DNA of 64,000 bases from Sabethes cyaneus (taxonomy: Eukaryota; Arthropoda; Insecta; Diptera; Culicidae). A program made the position numbers and the translations under genes. Location of the stretch: contig NC_071355.1 of the NCBI RefSeq assembly GCF_943734655.1, positions 221,140,527 through 221,204,526 of the forward strand, in the 5' to 3' direction. The stretch's first letter is position 1; each line of letters opens with the position of its first letter. This document shows, in pieces, positions 22,911-37,400 of the stretch. The notes beneath the pieces are model-generated. The model searched no databases. It had not been told where the DNA came from and saw nothing but the letters and a program-made list of their open reading frames with translations.

Positions 22911-23771
22911 AATCACAATAATGCATCAAATGCTCAAATGGTAGCTAGTAGGGAGTGTAGGCTACATACGTAACAAGAATGCCGGATGAAATACCAGCAC
23001 AGGCAATATTCAGAGCAGAGAGCCCGAAGAGGTCAGCGACTTTGACGTAGCACCTATTGGATGAGCGCTGCCGGTGATGGTGCTCTAGTGATGACAACTG
23101 AGTGATACGGGGGCAATGTGGTTTAAAAAGGTCTGGAAGAAGAAGTAGACGTTTGATGGTATTAGTAACGAACAATCAGGAAACGACGTCAAACTACAAA
23201 AACAAACCGCGCCGAACAATAGGGTTTGTTTTTGGAGTTTGACGCCACGATTGATCGATTTACGATTTCACTCACACCATGATGAACTTTCTTCATGGCA
23301 CTAACACTACTTTACCAACATTGCCACACCTGTATATATCACATTGATACGGGGGTAACTTCTGGGTTCGTCATAGGATCGATACCTCGAACTGAACCAG
23401 AAAACTAAAGTAAGTCAGAAACTGCAAGATTTCTCGGAAACAGCTGAGGCGGTCAGACCGAAATTTTAACACAAGTAGGTCACAGGAAAACAGATATAAC
23501 ACTCACTCTCCATTCGTCGCACGCTGTAACAGTCATTTCCAATGTATTGTTTTCGTTAAAATGGTGTTTTTATACAAAAGGAGGGGAATGCCCCATAAAA
23601 AATACTTGCTTGTTCGAGGGATACTTCTGTTGTAACGCAATATTTAGGAATGCCGATCATAGATGGTGCTAGGGATCAGGCAAAATGTGCATGACGACCA
23701 TTTTTGTTAATTTTTCTTCCAAGAGTTTTGTCTATTTGTCTGTGCTTAGGTATTAGCATAAGCTTTGCTTA
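22911..23771. other. Unassigned spacer with one hairpin
   Basis: A hairpin at about 23187-23251 (GTCAAACTACAAAAACAAACC and its near complement) stands out. Otherwise no gene is recognised. Confidence 0.35.
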
Positions 23772-24012
23772 CACTAAAAAATATCGACACGTCGCATCCA
23801 CGTGAAAAATCATGTAGAATTCTGTACAGCAACTTACGTGAACTTCATGTACTAGTTAATGGGAAAATTGATCAAATTTACCGGGATTGCACGTAAACTG
23901 GTTAGTATGAGTGCGAGTTACCAACAATTCACGTGAATGTTACATGAAAAGTGTGATGGATGAGAATTACCTATGTTTTCACGTAAACTTGACGTGATGA
24001 TTTTTTTGAATG
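23772..24012. mobile_element. Mariner-type MITE (241 bp)
   Basis: Inverted ends CACTAAAAAATATCGACACG and, complemented, CATTCAAAAAAATCATCACG, flanked by TA at 23770-23771 and 24013-24014. The interior has repeated CACGTGAA/TTCACGTG words. There is no coding capacity. Confidence 0.7.
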
Positions 24013-24439
24013 TAGGAAGAAGTTTGAGCACAGCCAAATATTTCCTATTTTACAAGCAATTTAAGGGGTAATTTTTTGTAAAACGCCATTTTTTGATCTA
24101 AGTACACCCTCGTCGTTGCCACTTCTGTCTCAAAATTATCGCTCTCTACAAATAAAACTTATGCAATGTGAACATTTCTTTTCAAACTTTTATAGATAGA
24201 AGATATTTCGACGGTTCGTTGAGTGACGATAGACTTTCTGATCGGTCAGGAAATAACTAAAGAGAAAAAAGTTAATACTGCATATTATTTTAAAATTAGC
24301 TAAAATGCAACTAAAACAAAAATTATTGTACCAGTTATTTATCTAATAAACAAGAATTTTGTGATTTCGACGATTCAAGGAATGCGGGGAAAGCATAAAT
24401 GACGACAAATGAGACCTTACAACTAATTAAAAAAAATCT

Positions 24440-24595
24440 CGCCTCTCTCTCTCTCTCCCTCTCTCTCTCTCTGTTCCTCTCTGTTTCCTCTTCTTTCTCC
24501 TCTTTGTTCCTCGCGCTCTCTATCCCTAACTTTCTCTTCCTGTCTCTTGCTCTCTCGCTCCTGATCTCTCTGTCTACCTCCCTTTAAACACTTGC
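24440..24595. repeat. CT-rich simple-sequence tract
   Basis: An imperfect CT microsatellite. The long open frames across it on both strands (LSLSLS and the complementary RERERE) are artefacts of composition. Confidence 0.9.
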
Positions 24596-24599
24596 TCTC

Positions 24600-25592
24600 T
24601 ATGCTCCTGTTCCCCCAGCTTGCCACTCGTTTCCGCAAACGCTTATATTGCAAGAGAAATGAATCCCTTTTTCCTTATTAGAACTTGTGTACCCCACACA
24701 ATTGCAATGTTTCATTTCGGAGGTTTTAATGACAAACCAATAAAGCCCTTTTTTCTTGCTTGGATCTCCCCACTTACCAACCTGCTGCCCCTTCGCCCGT
24801 ATTTGCCACCTTGCCTACCTTTTGTGACCTTATTTTTTATTTAGACCTCACCTTGTTAGAGTTTACCACCCTCGCTCGGCCGATACCGTGCGATTAGACT
24901 ATTTTTTATTTATTTGTGTTAAAAGTATTGAACAGATAATAGTTGCTAGTTCAATTTACACCCATACGTTTCAATACGTCAAAAACCCGATTCTAAAGAA
25001 CGAACTGGGTCTTATGATATCTGTTGGACTCATCATTTGCGACTATAAAATAAATCGAACCCTCTCACATGCAGCTTATTGAATACAACCGTGCCAGTGT
25101 TCACAGCTCGAACGAATTCTGGTTAGAAATTTCATAAAACGTCTGTCTGCGACAAACAAAGCCCATACAGTTCTATTGAAACCCCAATAAGTCTGTTAGA
25201 ATTTTTTCCCCGAGCGCTAGTGGCTCCCCGCCACCGTGTACCGGCAGCATTAGTTAATCTTCTTATTCATTTTCATCTATCCTCCAAAGCGCTACACAAC
25301 ACCAGTAGCACCAGCGTGCAAAACTTTTAGTTTGAATTTACGCGCCAAACGAACCGATAGGTTTTCGATACCCGATGGCGGGTGCTTCACACCGACTTAA
25401 TCAGGTTGGTTAAAAATGTAAACGGAAAGTGAGGTATTGGGCTACCAAAAATGTGCTAGTGGACAAAAAGAAAGTGAAATTGTGAGGACGGCGTGGGTGA
25501 AAACTGTTCGATTAGAGTTCAATTATTACAGCGATCGAAGGTGATGTGTTTAAGTATATGAATTACCAATGAGACAGTAGTGTATCGTGACA
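24600..25592 (+). promoter_or_regulatory. Upstream region of lipase gene C
   Basis: It contains a TATAAAA at 25044-25050, about 540 bases ahead of the start codon of gene C, and a more GC-balanced stretch from about 25230. These are candidate promoter and 5' UTR features only. Confidence 0.25.
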
Positions 25593-27629
25593 ATGCGCAG
25601 TTATCAAGCTACTTTAACGATTTGTATCATTCTGGCGAGCATAATCAAAATAAATGCGCGAGAATTTAAAATAGGATCTTGCAACGTACAGTATCTCGAA
25701 CCGTGCACCTCGAAAACTATCAAGTTCTACCTATTTACCAGTGATAGCCCTGAGGCTGCACCAATCTTATTAGATAATATCGATCCAATAGTTCCTGATC
25801 ACATAGACCTTACCTATAGGAACAAACTAGTCGTGCACGGTTACGGTGGCAGCAAAGACTACAATGTTACTAAAATGATTCGAAACGGTTTGTGTCGCAA
25901 TTGCTTAAGCATCCATTTGTACGCCAAATTGAACGGATTCAATGCTTCAATTGCAGCTTATTTGGAGCAACCCAGCACAAACGTTCTAGTCGTCGATTGG
26001 AGTAAACTGTCCAGCATACCCTGCTACCCAACGGCGGCCTTCAACACCAAGCAGGCTGGCGAGTGCACGGCGACGTTCCTTATCGGTCTCAAGGCCAACC
26101 ATCCGAAGTTCAGCTGCCGGGACCTGCATGCTATCGGTTTCAGTCTGGGCGCCCATGTGCTCAGTTTTACCAGCAACGCATTGGAGCAATCGATTGGCAT
26201 TAAATTCAAACGCATCACAGGTTCAGTATGACCTCTTTGGAACATATGTATGAAAAATTTCAAACCACCAGCATCGGCACTTACTCGGCTCGCAAGATGT
26301 GTTGCTCTGTTCCTTCGGTTTCTAACTTCACATCGTCGCATCGCCATCACCGCTGGTCCGGGTGTCGCAGAACGGCTAAGCTTTGCTTATGAAGAGTTGC
26401 AAAATTTGCCGCTCGTGGTGATGCAGGAAATAATTTGAACACTAGTATGTACCAGCATCTGAATCTGACCCAGTCGTCATCTCACAACTGATTCGGTGTG
26501 AGTTTGGTGTTCTTCTAGTGTCTCACTGAGTGATATTTACTATGAGTTGATCAACGATTACTTCCCAATGGGCTGTTAATATGCGGTTGAAAAGTTTATC
26601 TTGCACACTTAAAAAACTCAGCAAAATTTGCCGAGATTTCAAATTTCAGTTTTGCAAATCGACGTTTATGGATCTTTACTAACGTTTCGCATCATAAAAA
26701 ATTTTACCGAATACTCGGCTGTCCAAATCTCGGCAAAATTTTGCTGACTTCGGCACTTTTTTTTAAGTGTGTGGAATAGACTTCATATTTATTTACCTCT
26801 TGTGCATTTTCCTCTCAGAGCTATATATTTTTATGGGCTAAAGGTAACACAATTTGTTATCTGAATATGATAATAAATATGGTTCTTTTTGTTCGAGTCC
26901 CTCAGACTGCGAAAAAGCTTAACAGGAACCAATTAACTTGGTTCGCTATTAATGTACATAATTTTTGTACCACGCAGTACGAGGCGCATCCATTGAAGCT
27001 TGATGCATCACTTTGAAAGGACTCATCCGGCTTGCCGGTCGAGTGAATGGAAAAAAATTAGAACTGCAAAGTAGAGCATCACTTCTAAAATGCTTTAATG
27101 CCACCAAAAAATCCAAAAAAAATTGGCAAATAAACCGTTAAAGTCTGTCCTATCCTTTCATCAATCGCTAAAAGCTTATTATAAATCAACCATCGAGTTG
27201 ATTTAGTACCACACGGGCAGAAATTTAATCTCCAAAATGCGCAACATTACTCATGATTTCAGGTTTCCAGCTTATGTTCTATGAAAATACACCATGAATA
27301 ATAATCATGATATCACGAACTTCTTGCAGTACAACACAACGCAAAATCATGTACTATTATTCATGATTTTGTGCTGCCTGATATGGAAGTGCAGTCATGG
27401 TTTGACAGCAATTCAAACTTTATGATTTCATGATTTTATTCATGGTTGCGGGATCGGATTTTTGCCTTTCTACTATATAAATATATATTGCCTTTCTACT
27501 ATATAAATATATAGTATAAAGGTATAGAAATCACTTGGAAAACCGGAAATGGAAAGAAGGTCCTGCGGGCCGAATGTCATATACCATTCGACTCAGTTTC
27601 GAAAACTGAGCATTTTCTGTGTGTGTGTA

Positions 27630-27689
<60 letters not shown>

Positions 27690-28410
27690 TGTGTGTATGT
27701 GACGCTTTTAATCTCACTCACTTTTCTCGGAGATGGCTGGACCGATTTTAATGTTCTTAGTGTCAAATGAAAGGTCTAGGTGTCCCATTGGTCGCTATTG
27801 AATTTCATACTGATCGGACTTTTAGTTCAAAAGTTATGTATAAAAATATGAAAAATATGGGACTTCATTATCTCATAGGTCCCTTAACCGATTTGAACAA
27901 AATTGATTGCATATGAAAGAGGAGCCTTGCAAACCCTTAACTTCCAAATTTCATGACGATTGGGCTTGTAGTTTGAAAGTTACATATAGAAATGTGAAAA
28001 AATAGTATTTAAAACATATTTTTGTAACATATAAGCATTAATTCAATGAAAAACATCACACATTTTATTATTATTTGAAAATTACTACTGAGATCTATCA
28101 AACGAAACCGAGTTATTTAAAATCGGACAGTTCATTCAAAAGTTATTTAAACTTTAACACTTAAGCACCGTATATTAAACCGTTAAAACGTGTGAATTCA
28201 AAACAAATGTTGATTGTATTCAATGTGTGTGATGTATGTGTGTATGTATGTATGTATGTATGTATGTATGTATGTATGTATGTATGTATGTATGTATGTA
28301 TGTATGTATGTATGTATGTATGTATGTATGTATGTATGTATGTATGTATGTATGTATGTATGTATGTATGTATGTATGTATGTATGTATGTATGTATGTA
28401 TGTATGTATG

Positions 28411-28444
<34 letters not shown>

Positions 28445-30678
28445 TGTATGTGTGTGTATGTGATCCCAAGCCACAATGTGAGTTTGATTGTACTCTTCTG
28501 GTGGTTTTCATGACCAATTTTGGTCTTGAATGTCATCATAAGAGTGTAATAAAACTCAAATTGTTACTTGGGATGACAATTTACAATTTTTAAATTTGCA
28601 TTGAAATTCAAGAAAATATGTTTCTAACTTTTCTGAATCAATTGTCTGAAATTTTTGAAGCCTCTTAGTGGAATACGAAATTTGAAATTAAAGAAAAGAA
28701 AAAACTTTTACCGACTAAATCCCACTATTTAATATTTATTCGCAACAGATACGTATACGCTTTGAAATAAGACGCTGTTGAAGCCTGCACGTCGTAGGCG
28801 AACTACGTATCTGTTGCAAATAAATATTAAATAATGGGATTCAATCGAAAAGCTTTTTCTTTTCTTTGATTTCAGATTTCAATTGTTATTTTGTTCACTT
28901 GCTGTTACTCACAATTGTACACGAAAAGCAAACAGCGAAGAAAAGCAGTTAATTTAAGCATGAAGGTATAGTGGTGTATAGGATTAAAAATGAGTTGATT
29001 TTTCCAAATAAATTTATACAAATTTCAAACAAATTTTGCGCATCAATAGATGCTCTTTTCAATCAATAGATAGAGCTTAGAAATGTTATATGAAAAATAG
29101 GAAGTAAACGTTGCACGGTAGTAATTTTGTAAGATTTGTTTTCGTTAATGACATTTTAAAGGACAGATGTCTTATGTCATGTATCATGTTTCAACAAATA
29201 AATCAAAAATGACAAACACTGAAAATCATATCGATCATATTTCCCATTCTCAAGCATGTTTAAGGCGCAGCTTTTGCAACCCTCTTGTTTTCCTAACCCT
29301 CCAACATTGTAAAAACGATGCGATCAAGCTAATGACTATCTTTTCATGAAAGTACATTCAAAAAAAGCATAAGTTTTGATTTTCATGCAAAAATAATTAT
29401 CTGAAGGAGCGCCAGCTAAGAAAAAGTTCAATTTCTCTTTTTCATATCTAATGCTCTATTCAGTTATTTTTTCTAATTCAGATATATTGCAAAATTGAAG
29501 CCAAGCAAACTAATAGTAAAATTTTGAGATTAATCATTTTGTTGTCGATATTCTTTGTCTTCAAAGGCGAAGTATAATAATAATTTTTCTGAACTCTTGT
29601 TTTTCAAAGATGCTAACTTTTGAACACATGGTATTAATTAATTAGCAACAAATCTGTTCTGAACACATATTTCATATTGTCAATTCAAAACAAGTTTCCT
29701 ATGTGGCTCTGAAGCCCGAAAGTTTAGGCCGACCGATTATAAAACTAAATAAGGTGTTACAAGTATCTACGCACACAAGGAAAGAAAATTTAATTATTCT
29801 ACGCAATACGTTGTGAATTTTACTGGCAAATAAGGATTTTGAGGAATACGGAACGGATATTTAAAAATATAGTCAAGTTAATTATACATAGATGTTCCTG
29901 AGAAATTAAATGATGATTATTGTGACAGTAGAAAGGCTAGGTCACGCCGCTAGGTGGATTAATTCGGGTTTTTTCTGTGCAATAACCGTAAAAGTAATAG
30001 AACACTGAAAGCGAAGACGTTATAAAACTCCACAAAAATTAAGCCTTTTAATAAAGAAATTTCATGACATTCTATCTAAAACTTTTCACGGTCTTACAAC
30101 ACTCTTTAACTTTTTATTCTCTGGAAAAAATTAACCTCCTGGGGTTAGTCCCGGCATAGTGATCAGCATTCACGCCTCTCACGCCGAGGACCCGCGTTCA
30201 AATCCCAACCCCGCAGAAGTGACGAATGACATAAGCTGTTAAACTGACTATAATCTAACAAAAAAATTAACCTCGTAGGTAAAAACAAAACGCCACGCGG
30301 CTCCATTACATTAGCACAACTGCATTTTTTCTTTTTTTTTTTTTTTCAAATTGGTAAATAAAAATAAAATATAAATTTTTGATTATTTGATTGCAAAAAT
30401 TAAGGTTTTCTCAAAAAATGAAGATCGAGGATTTCTCTAGTGCTTACACCATGACAGCAATTCAAACTTTATGATTTCATGATTTTATTCATGGTTGCGG
30501 GATCGGATTTTTGCCTTTCTACTATATAAATATATATTGCCTTTCTACTATATAAATATATAGTATAAAGGTATAGAAATCACTTGGAAAACCGGAAATG
30601 GAAAGAAGGTCCTGCGGGCCGAATGTCATATACCATTCGACTCAGTTTCGAAAACTGAGCATTTTCTGTGTGTGTGTA

Positions 30679-30732
<54 letters not shown>

Positions 30733-31461
30733 TGTGTGTATGTGACGCTTTTAATCTCACTCACTTTTCTCGGAGATGGCTGGACCGATTTTAATGTTCT
30801 TAGTGTCAAATGAAAGGTCTAGGTGTCCCATTGGTCGCTATTGAATTTCATACTGATCGGACTTTTAGTTCAAAAGTTATGTATAAAAATATGAAAAATA
30901 TGGGACTTCATTATCTCATAGGTCCCTTAACCGATTTGAACAAAATTGATTGCATATGAAAGAGGAGCCTTGCAAACCCTTAACTTCCAAATTTCATGAC
31001 GATTGGGCTTGTAGTTTGAAAGTTACATATAGAAATGTGAAAAAATAGTATTTAAAACATATTTTTGTAACATATAAGCATTAATTCAATGAAAAACATC
31101 ACACATTTTATTATTATTTGAAAATTACTACTGAGATCTATCAAACGAAACCGAGTTATTTAAAATCGGACAGTTCATTCAAAAGTTATTTAAACTTTAA
31201 CACTTAAGCACCGTATATTAAACCGTTAAAACGTGTGAATTCAAAACAAATGTTGATTGTATTCAATGTGTGTGATGTATGTGTGTATGTATGTATGTAT
31301 GTATGTATGTATGTATGTATGTATGTATGTATGTATGTATGTATGTATGTATGTATGTATGTATGTATGTATGTATGTATGTATGTATGTATGTATGTAT
31401 GTATGTATGTATGTATGTATGTATGTATGTATGTATGTATGTATGTATGTATGTATGTATG

Positions 31462-31495
<34 letters not shown>

Positions 31496-34400
31496 TGTAT
31501 GTGTGTGTATGTGATCCCAAGCCACAATGTGAGTTTGATTGTACTCTTCTGGTGGTTTTCATGACCAATTTTGGTCTTGAATGTCATCATAAGAGTGTAA
31601 TAAAACTCAAATTGTTACTTGGGATGACAATTTACAATTTTTAAATTTGCATTGAAATTCAAGAAAATATGTTTCTAACTTTTCTGAATCAATTGTCTGA
31701 AATTTTTGAAGCCTCTTAGTGGAATACGAAATTTGAAATTAAAGAAAAGAAAAAACTTTTACCGACTAAATCCCACTATTTAATATTTATTCGCAACAGA
31801 TACGTATACGCTTTGAAATAAGACGCTGTTGAAGCCTGCACGTCGTAGGCGAACTACGTATCTGTTGCAAATAAATATTAAATAATGGGATTCAATCGAA
31901 AAGCTTTTTCTTTTCTTTGATTTCAGATTTCAATTGTCATTTTGTTCACTTGCTGTTACTCACAATTGTACACGAAAAGCAAACAGCGAAGAAAAGCAGT
32001 TAATTTAAGCATGAAGGTATAGTGGTGTATAGGATTAAAAATGAGTTGATTTTTCCAAATAAATTTATACAAATTTCAAACAAATTTTGCGCATCAATAG
32101 ATGCTCTTTTCAATCAATAGATAGAGCTTAGAAATGTTATATGAAAAATAGGAAGTAAACGTTGCACGGTAGTAATTTTGTAAGATTTGTTTTCGTTAAT
32201 GACATTTTAAAGGACAGATGTCTTATGTCATGTATCATGTTTCAACAAATAAATCAAAAATGACAAACACTGAAAATCATATCGATCATATTTCCCATTC
32301 TCAAGCATGTTTAAGGCGCAGCTTTTGCAACCCTCTTGTTTTCCTAACCCTCCAACATTGTAAAAACGATGCGATCAAGCTAATGACTATCTTTTCATGA
32401 AAGTACATTCAAAAAAAGCATAAGTTTTGATTTTCATGCAAAAATAATTATCTGAAGGAGCGCCAGCTAAGAAAAAGTTCAATTTCTCTTTTTCATATCT
32501 AATGCTCTATTCAGTTATTTTTTCTAATTCAGATATATTGCAAAATTGAAGCCAAGCAAACTAATAGTAAAATTTTGAGATTAATCATTTTGTTGTCGAT
32601 ATTCTTTGTCTTCAAAGGCGAAGTATAATAATAATTTTTCTGAACTCTTGTTTTTCAAAGATGCTAACTTTTGAACACATGGTATTAATTAATTAGCAAC
32701 AAATCTGTTCTGAACACATATTTCATATTGTCAATTCAAAACAAGTTTCCTATGTGGCTCTGAAGCCCGAAAGTTTAGGCCGACCGATTATAAAACTAAA
32801 TAAGGTGTTACAAGTATCTACGCACACAAGGAAAGAAAATTTAATTATTCTACGCAATACGTTGTGAATTTTACTGGCAAATAAGGATTTTGAGGAATAC
32901 GGAACGGATATTTAAAAATATAGTCAAGTTAATTATACATAGATGTTCCTGAGAAATTAAATGATGATTATTGTGACAGTAGAAAGGCTAGGTCACGCCG
33001 CTAGGTGGATTAATTCGGGTTTTTTCTGTGCAATAACCGTAAAAGTAATAGAACACTGAAAGCGAAGACGTTATAAAACTCCACAAAAATTAAGCCTTTT
33101 AATAAAGAAATTTCATGACATTCTATCTAAAACTTTTCACGGTCTTACAACACTCTTTAACTTTTTATTCTCTGGAAAAAATTAACCTCCTGGGGTTAGT
33201 CCCGGCATAGTGATCAGCATTCACGCCTCTCACGCCGAGGACCCGCGTTCAAATCCCAACCCCGCAGAAGTGACGAATGACATAAGCTGTTAAACTGACT
33301 ATAATCTAACAAAAAAATTAACCTCGTAGGTAAAAACAAAACGCCACGCGGCTCCATTACATTAGCACAACTGCATTTTTTCTTTTTTTTTTTTTTCAAA
33401 TTGGTAAATAAAAATAAAATATAAATTTTTGATTATTTGATTGCAAAAATTAAGGTTTTCTCAAAAAATGAAGATCGAGGATTTCTCTAGTGCTTACACC
33501 ATGAAAATAACCAAAAAAACACTATTTTTCATGTTTTTGCAATCATGAACTTCGTAACAGGCATTTCACGGAAAAAAGGATTTCAGAATTTTAAAGTCCT
33601 CCGATTTTGTTCAAATTTTGTATACTTATTCCTTTACAAAACAATTCGACCCACAAAGCGCTTAGGGTGATGCTTTCTGAGTTAAGATGATCCCAAAAGT
33701 AGTCATTTTATTCCAACCTTTCTTTTATTAAAAATTCATAACTTTCGAACAACTGAACCGATTTTGAAAGTTTTTATACAAATTTAGATTGAGATAGATA
33801 TAGAGCTCAAAAAGTAGCAGTTTTGGTTTTATTTTAATTGTAAAGTAGGTTTCAAAAGCAAATTTTAAAACACACTGTGACGACTTCGCTGTTATGAAAA
33901 CCATCTAGCTAAACAATTACGGGTCCTGTGCGACGATCCTACTAACTCAGTTTATAAGTGCATTAAAATACACATTTCCTCTGAAGACTGTTTATCACTA
34001 GAATACATATTTAATGAGCTATGAAATATTTAAAAAAAATTACACTATTCAAAAAAACTTCTAATTGGCGTTGGTTTTAGCTTTTAGCGGAAAGTACTAT
34101 AATTCGTCTACAAAACAAATATTTTCACCAACAGTACTCCGCAGGAAGCTCGGAAAAAATCAATTAAAAAATGTGTAACTTTTTGATAAAGTACTTTATA
34201 ACTCATTAAATACTGCCACAAAAGACGATCATTAAGACTGTCGCAGTGGCCTTTTAACCCAATGCCCTTCTGGCATACAAAAAAACTTATTAAATATGCA
34301 TCCTAACAATAAAAAGTAAAGCCTTGGGCTCAAACGTCTTTTAAAAACAACCCTTTTTATCGACCGACTTCGCAACCGACTGCTAGAGTACAGGACAATT

Positions 34401-37400
34401 ACGGGGCTAGCACAACGATCCTTCAGACTCTATCTGACAGTAACCACCCAACTCAAAATGCAATTCTAAAGCTGCTTCGGTTTATTTCACTTTTATAAAG
34501 TTTTTATTGCGGTATTGCTCATTACCTCTGGTTTTATTATGGTATTTCGCAATACAAGATGATACAGGTCAAAAAATACTTATGACTAGCTATAAAACTT
34601 GCTTATATTACCGTCACAAAACTAGTTAGCCTCGCTACATGTCTTATAAACTTACTGTAAATGGGGCGTAGCTTCCCAGTTGGCTTCAAGGTATGACGCT
34701 GGCCTAATAATCCAGTCGTCGTATGTTCGAATATCGACTGGAAGAGGCTATTAGAGTCCATAGGATCGTAGCAACTGGCCCTACAATTGTCCTGCACTCT
34801 AACAGCTGGCTGCGAAGTCTTTTGTATAAAAACCGAAGGTCAAGTTTCGATAACGGAATGTAGCACCTAGGTTTTGCTTTATAGGAGGGACGTAGCAGTC
34901 AATATAAAGAACATTAGAGTCCAATTACCAAAAAAAATTTTGGTGTGAGACCATATTCCCTCATTCTAGTATGTTTTTAGCCCACAAACAAAAATATTCA
35001 TCAAAGTAAAGTGTGAATGTTATTATCAATCGTTTTTCATGTAACAGGAATTGATTAGAATTATGTTGCTAGATATGGAGATTAAATTAAATATATTTAT
35101 TTTGCTTAAATGACTAGTATTTCTTTTAATTTCTATGAGTTCCACCTATCATACCAATATGCACGATCAAATTTAATGTGCATATGCCTCACAACTACGG
35201 AAACTGCTGAAAATTTATTATTTATTCTGGCGGATATTTCGTTACGGTCGCTAGTAACTAAATCGAACAGGCTGAACACCAACTTAAAGGAGCCACGGTA
35301 AAACCAAGGTGGGCAGTTTTACCCCGGTAGGCGGTCTTGACCCTTCTACCCTTATAATTGAACCTTAATAAAGAAACTTTCTCCCTTTGAACCTTTGGAC
35401 GGGCGAGGTCTTTGATATAACATTATGTGTTCGGTTTTAGCAATAGTCGTAATCCAGATCGTCGCGCGTTTTTAACAATTTTAAATTACGATCATTCTTC
35501 ACTTTGTTTTGCAATTTCTCCAACCAATAAGGATCAATTTTTCTAGAAAAGTTAAAAACTTTAAATCATATTGTCCATAATAAAAACAGAAAATGCGTAG
35601 ATTATTTTGACCGCTTGAATCGACCGCATTAAGTCCACCCTATTCACCTCTTCGACACTATAGAGTCGACAATAAAATAAAAACTACGCAAAAGGGATCA
35701 TAGGCTAATTTGCATCTTTACTGGCTTTAATTAACCGTAGTTCTCTATTTACCACCCACGGATTAGTCACCTCCAACGAATGCTTAAATGTCACTCACAT
35801 TAACACCATTTCATCTGAGTGTACCACAAACTCGTTGTAGAGAGATACAATTACATTGAGTACATAGCTTCGTTGAGTCAGTGTTGGACATATATAACGA
35901 TTACTACATGTTCTTAAAATTCTATCGAAATCACACAAAATTTTGTAATAACTAGCAGACTGTTTCTTTAATTCGTTTTTCTAGTAGAAATTCATTGCAG
36001 TTTACTCCAGATCTTTTATTCGAAAAACACGACTTTCAACTTTAGTATAAACCTCATATATTTTTTTAAAACCAACCATCAATTTCAACTAAGGCTCAGA
36101 ATTTACAAGCAAGATTTTTTTTCAGAAGGGTTTATGGCAATTACTAGCTAATTCTTAAGTTACTACCGGTTTACCATCAACGTTCTCATGCCGTAAACAG
36201 AGCACGCATTGCCGCACATCCAAACGGGTTGATGTCAAGTTCAAGGCAAAACCCCCTAATGTATGGTGATTGAACTAGCCATACAGAATTGTTTTATATT
36301 TTAAAAACAACTGTAATCTACCACCGTCCACCCTTTACAGGCCTTGATCCAGCACTGCCGTTCTTCGCTACGGCTCCTACCCAGTGGAAACTGGATATGA
36401 CCGATGCTGATTTTGTGGATGTCATACATACCAATGCGGGCGTCTACGGTAAGATCGAAACCTGCGGTCACGTGGATTTCTACGTTAACGGTGGCCACAA
36501 GCAACCGATGTGCAAGGGAGACGATAGTGAGTATGCGTTCGTAGTAATTTAGATAATTACTTACTATTGAGTTCTAACCCACGAGCGTAGTTTTCTGATT
36601 TTTAACGTGATTAGGTTGTAACGTTATATTAGAATTTCACACTGTTATTATACACCGAACTTTTAGGACAGGTAGGTAGACCCATCCAATGTCCAATATT
36701 GCTTCAAGATTAGCACCGGGTATTACAACTCATTGGTAGAAAATTATACCGCATATTCTCCTTGAAAACTGCGAAAATATAAGCCCTGATCTCGATGTTT
36801 TGAAATTCAAATAGAAGTCAAACCCCTTTACTATTTTAATATACTAAACCAAACTTCAATAATGTTTGGAGCGAACTATCTCCCGTCGATGGTATTTTTA
36901 AGTTAACAAATATTTTAATTTTTTTAAATCGAGAAAACCACGTCTTTCGTCGCACCGGTATTCAGTTTGCGTATCGTTTAAACGTAGATTTAGTAGAATA
37001 GTAACAGTAGGAGTCTTGTGGTTTTTATGATTCAGTCATTCTTTGCGGTCTAAATTTTCAGTCAACTCGCATGGTATGCTTTCATAGCACCGCTTAGAAA
37101 ATGGAAATTTTCCAATCGAAATCGCATTAATTGTTTATCAGAATTGTTCAATTTTATTGCGACTAATAAACCTTTCCGCAAAGACAGTAATTAGGTTTCA
37201 TAAACAATAATGGTTCTATGGTGGAAACTAGCTATTAGCTATCATCCGACCTAGAAACTCGATCATTTTTATGGCGATGAATTTGAACTAAATTTTCCTT
37301 ACATGGGGCTTTGTGCGAAGGGCATGCAGTTAAAATTAAATGGATTAAGCTAAACTTTTTCAATAACCATATTATTTTTATTGTGCCTTAAAGTTTTCAC

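Larger units (their letters stand above)
27463..29975 (+). mobile_element. Helentron-like element, copy 1
   Basis: The 5' subterminal motif GCCTTTCTACT occurs twice (27464 and 27489), and its complement AGTAGAAAGGC lies near the 3' end (29927-29937). The end continues CGCCGCTAGGTGGATTAATT then GGGTTTTTT. GT and GTAT microsatellites lie inside. This plan (subterminal inverted repeats, microsatellite, non-coding body) resembles Helentron-associated/DINE-like elements. No Rep/helicase is present. The family assignment is inference; the shared structure with 40499-42745 is visible. Confidence 0.65.
27403..30451. repeat. Tandem duplication, copy 1 (3.05 kb)
   Basis: It is followed head-to-tail by copy 2 (30452-33501). 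Reading both, I saw one base difference (T at 28884-28885 region versus C in copy 2) plus length changes in three simple-sequence tracts. The junction has 3 bp of microhomology (TGA). It contains a Helentron-like element and a SINE. Confidence 0.9.
30452..33501. repeat. Tandem duplication, copy 2 (3.05 kb)
   Basis: Same content and order as 27403-30451. The GT tract is about 6 bp shorter, the GTAT tract about 8 bp longer and the poly-T about 1 bp shorter than in copy 1. The unit ends where sequence diverges after accatga. Confidence 0.9.

Noticed and set aside
24399..24653. Leu-Ser repeat and Arg-Glu repeat open frames
   Set aside because: Composition artefact of a CT-rich tract.
25587..25592. 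Upstream GTG start for lipase C
   Set aside because: Non-ATG start is unlikely in an insect gene; the ATG six bases downstream gives a complete signal peptide.
28161..28593. Long open frames of Tyr-Val-Cys-Met or Tyr-Ile-His-Thr repeats on both strands (also 31204-31644)
   Set aside because: Pure GTAT microsatellite: every frame is open because the tetramer lacks stop codons. No real protein.
22409..34740. tRNA-like segments at 22409, 30139 and 34663
   Set aside because: A- and B-box-like words are present but no paired acceptor stems, and one has target duplications; they are SINE heads.
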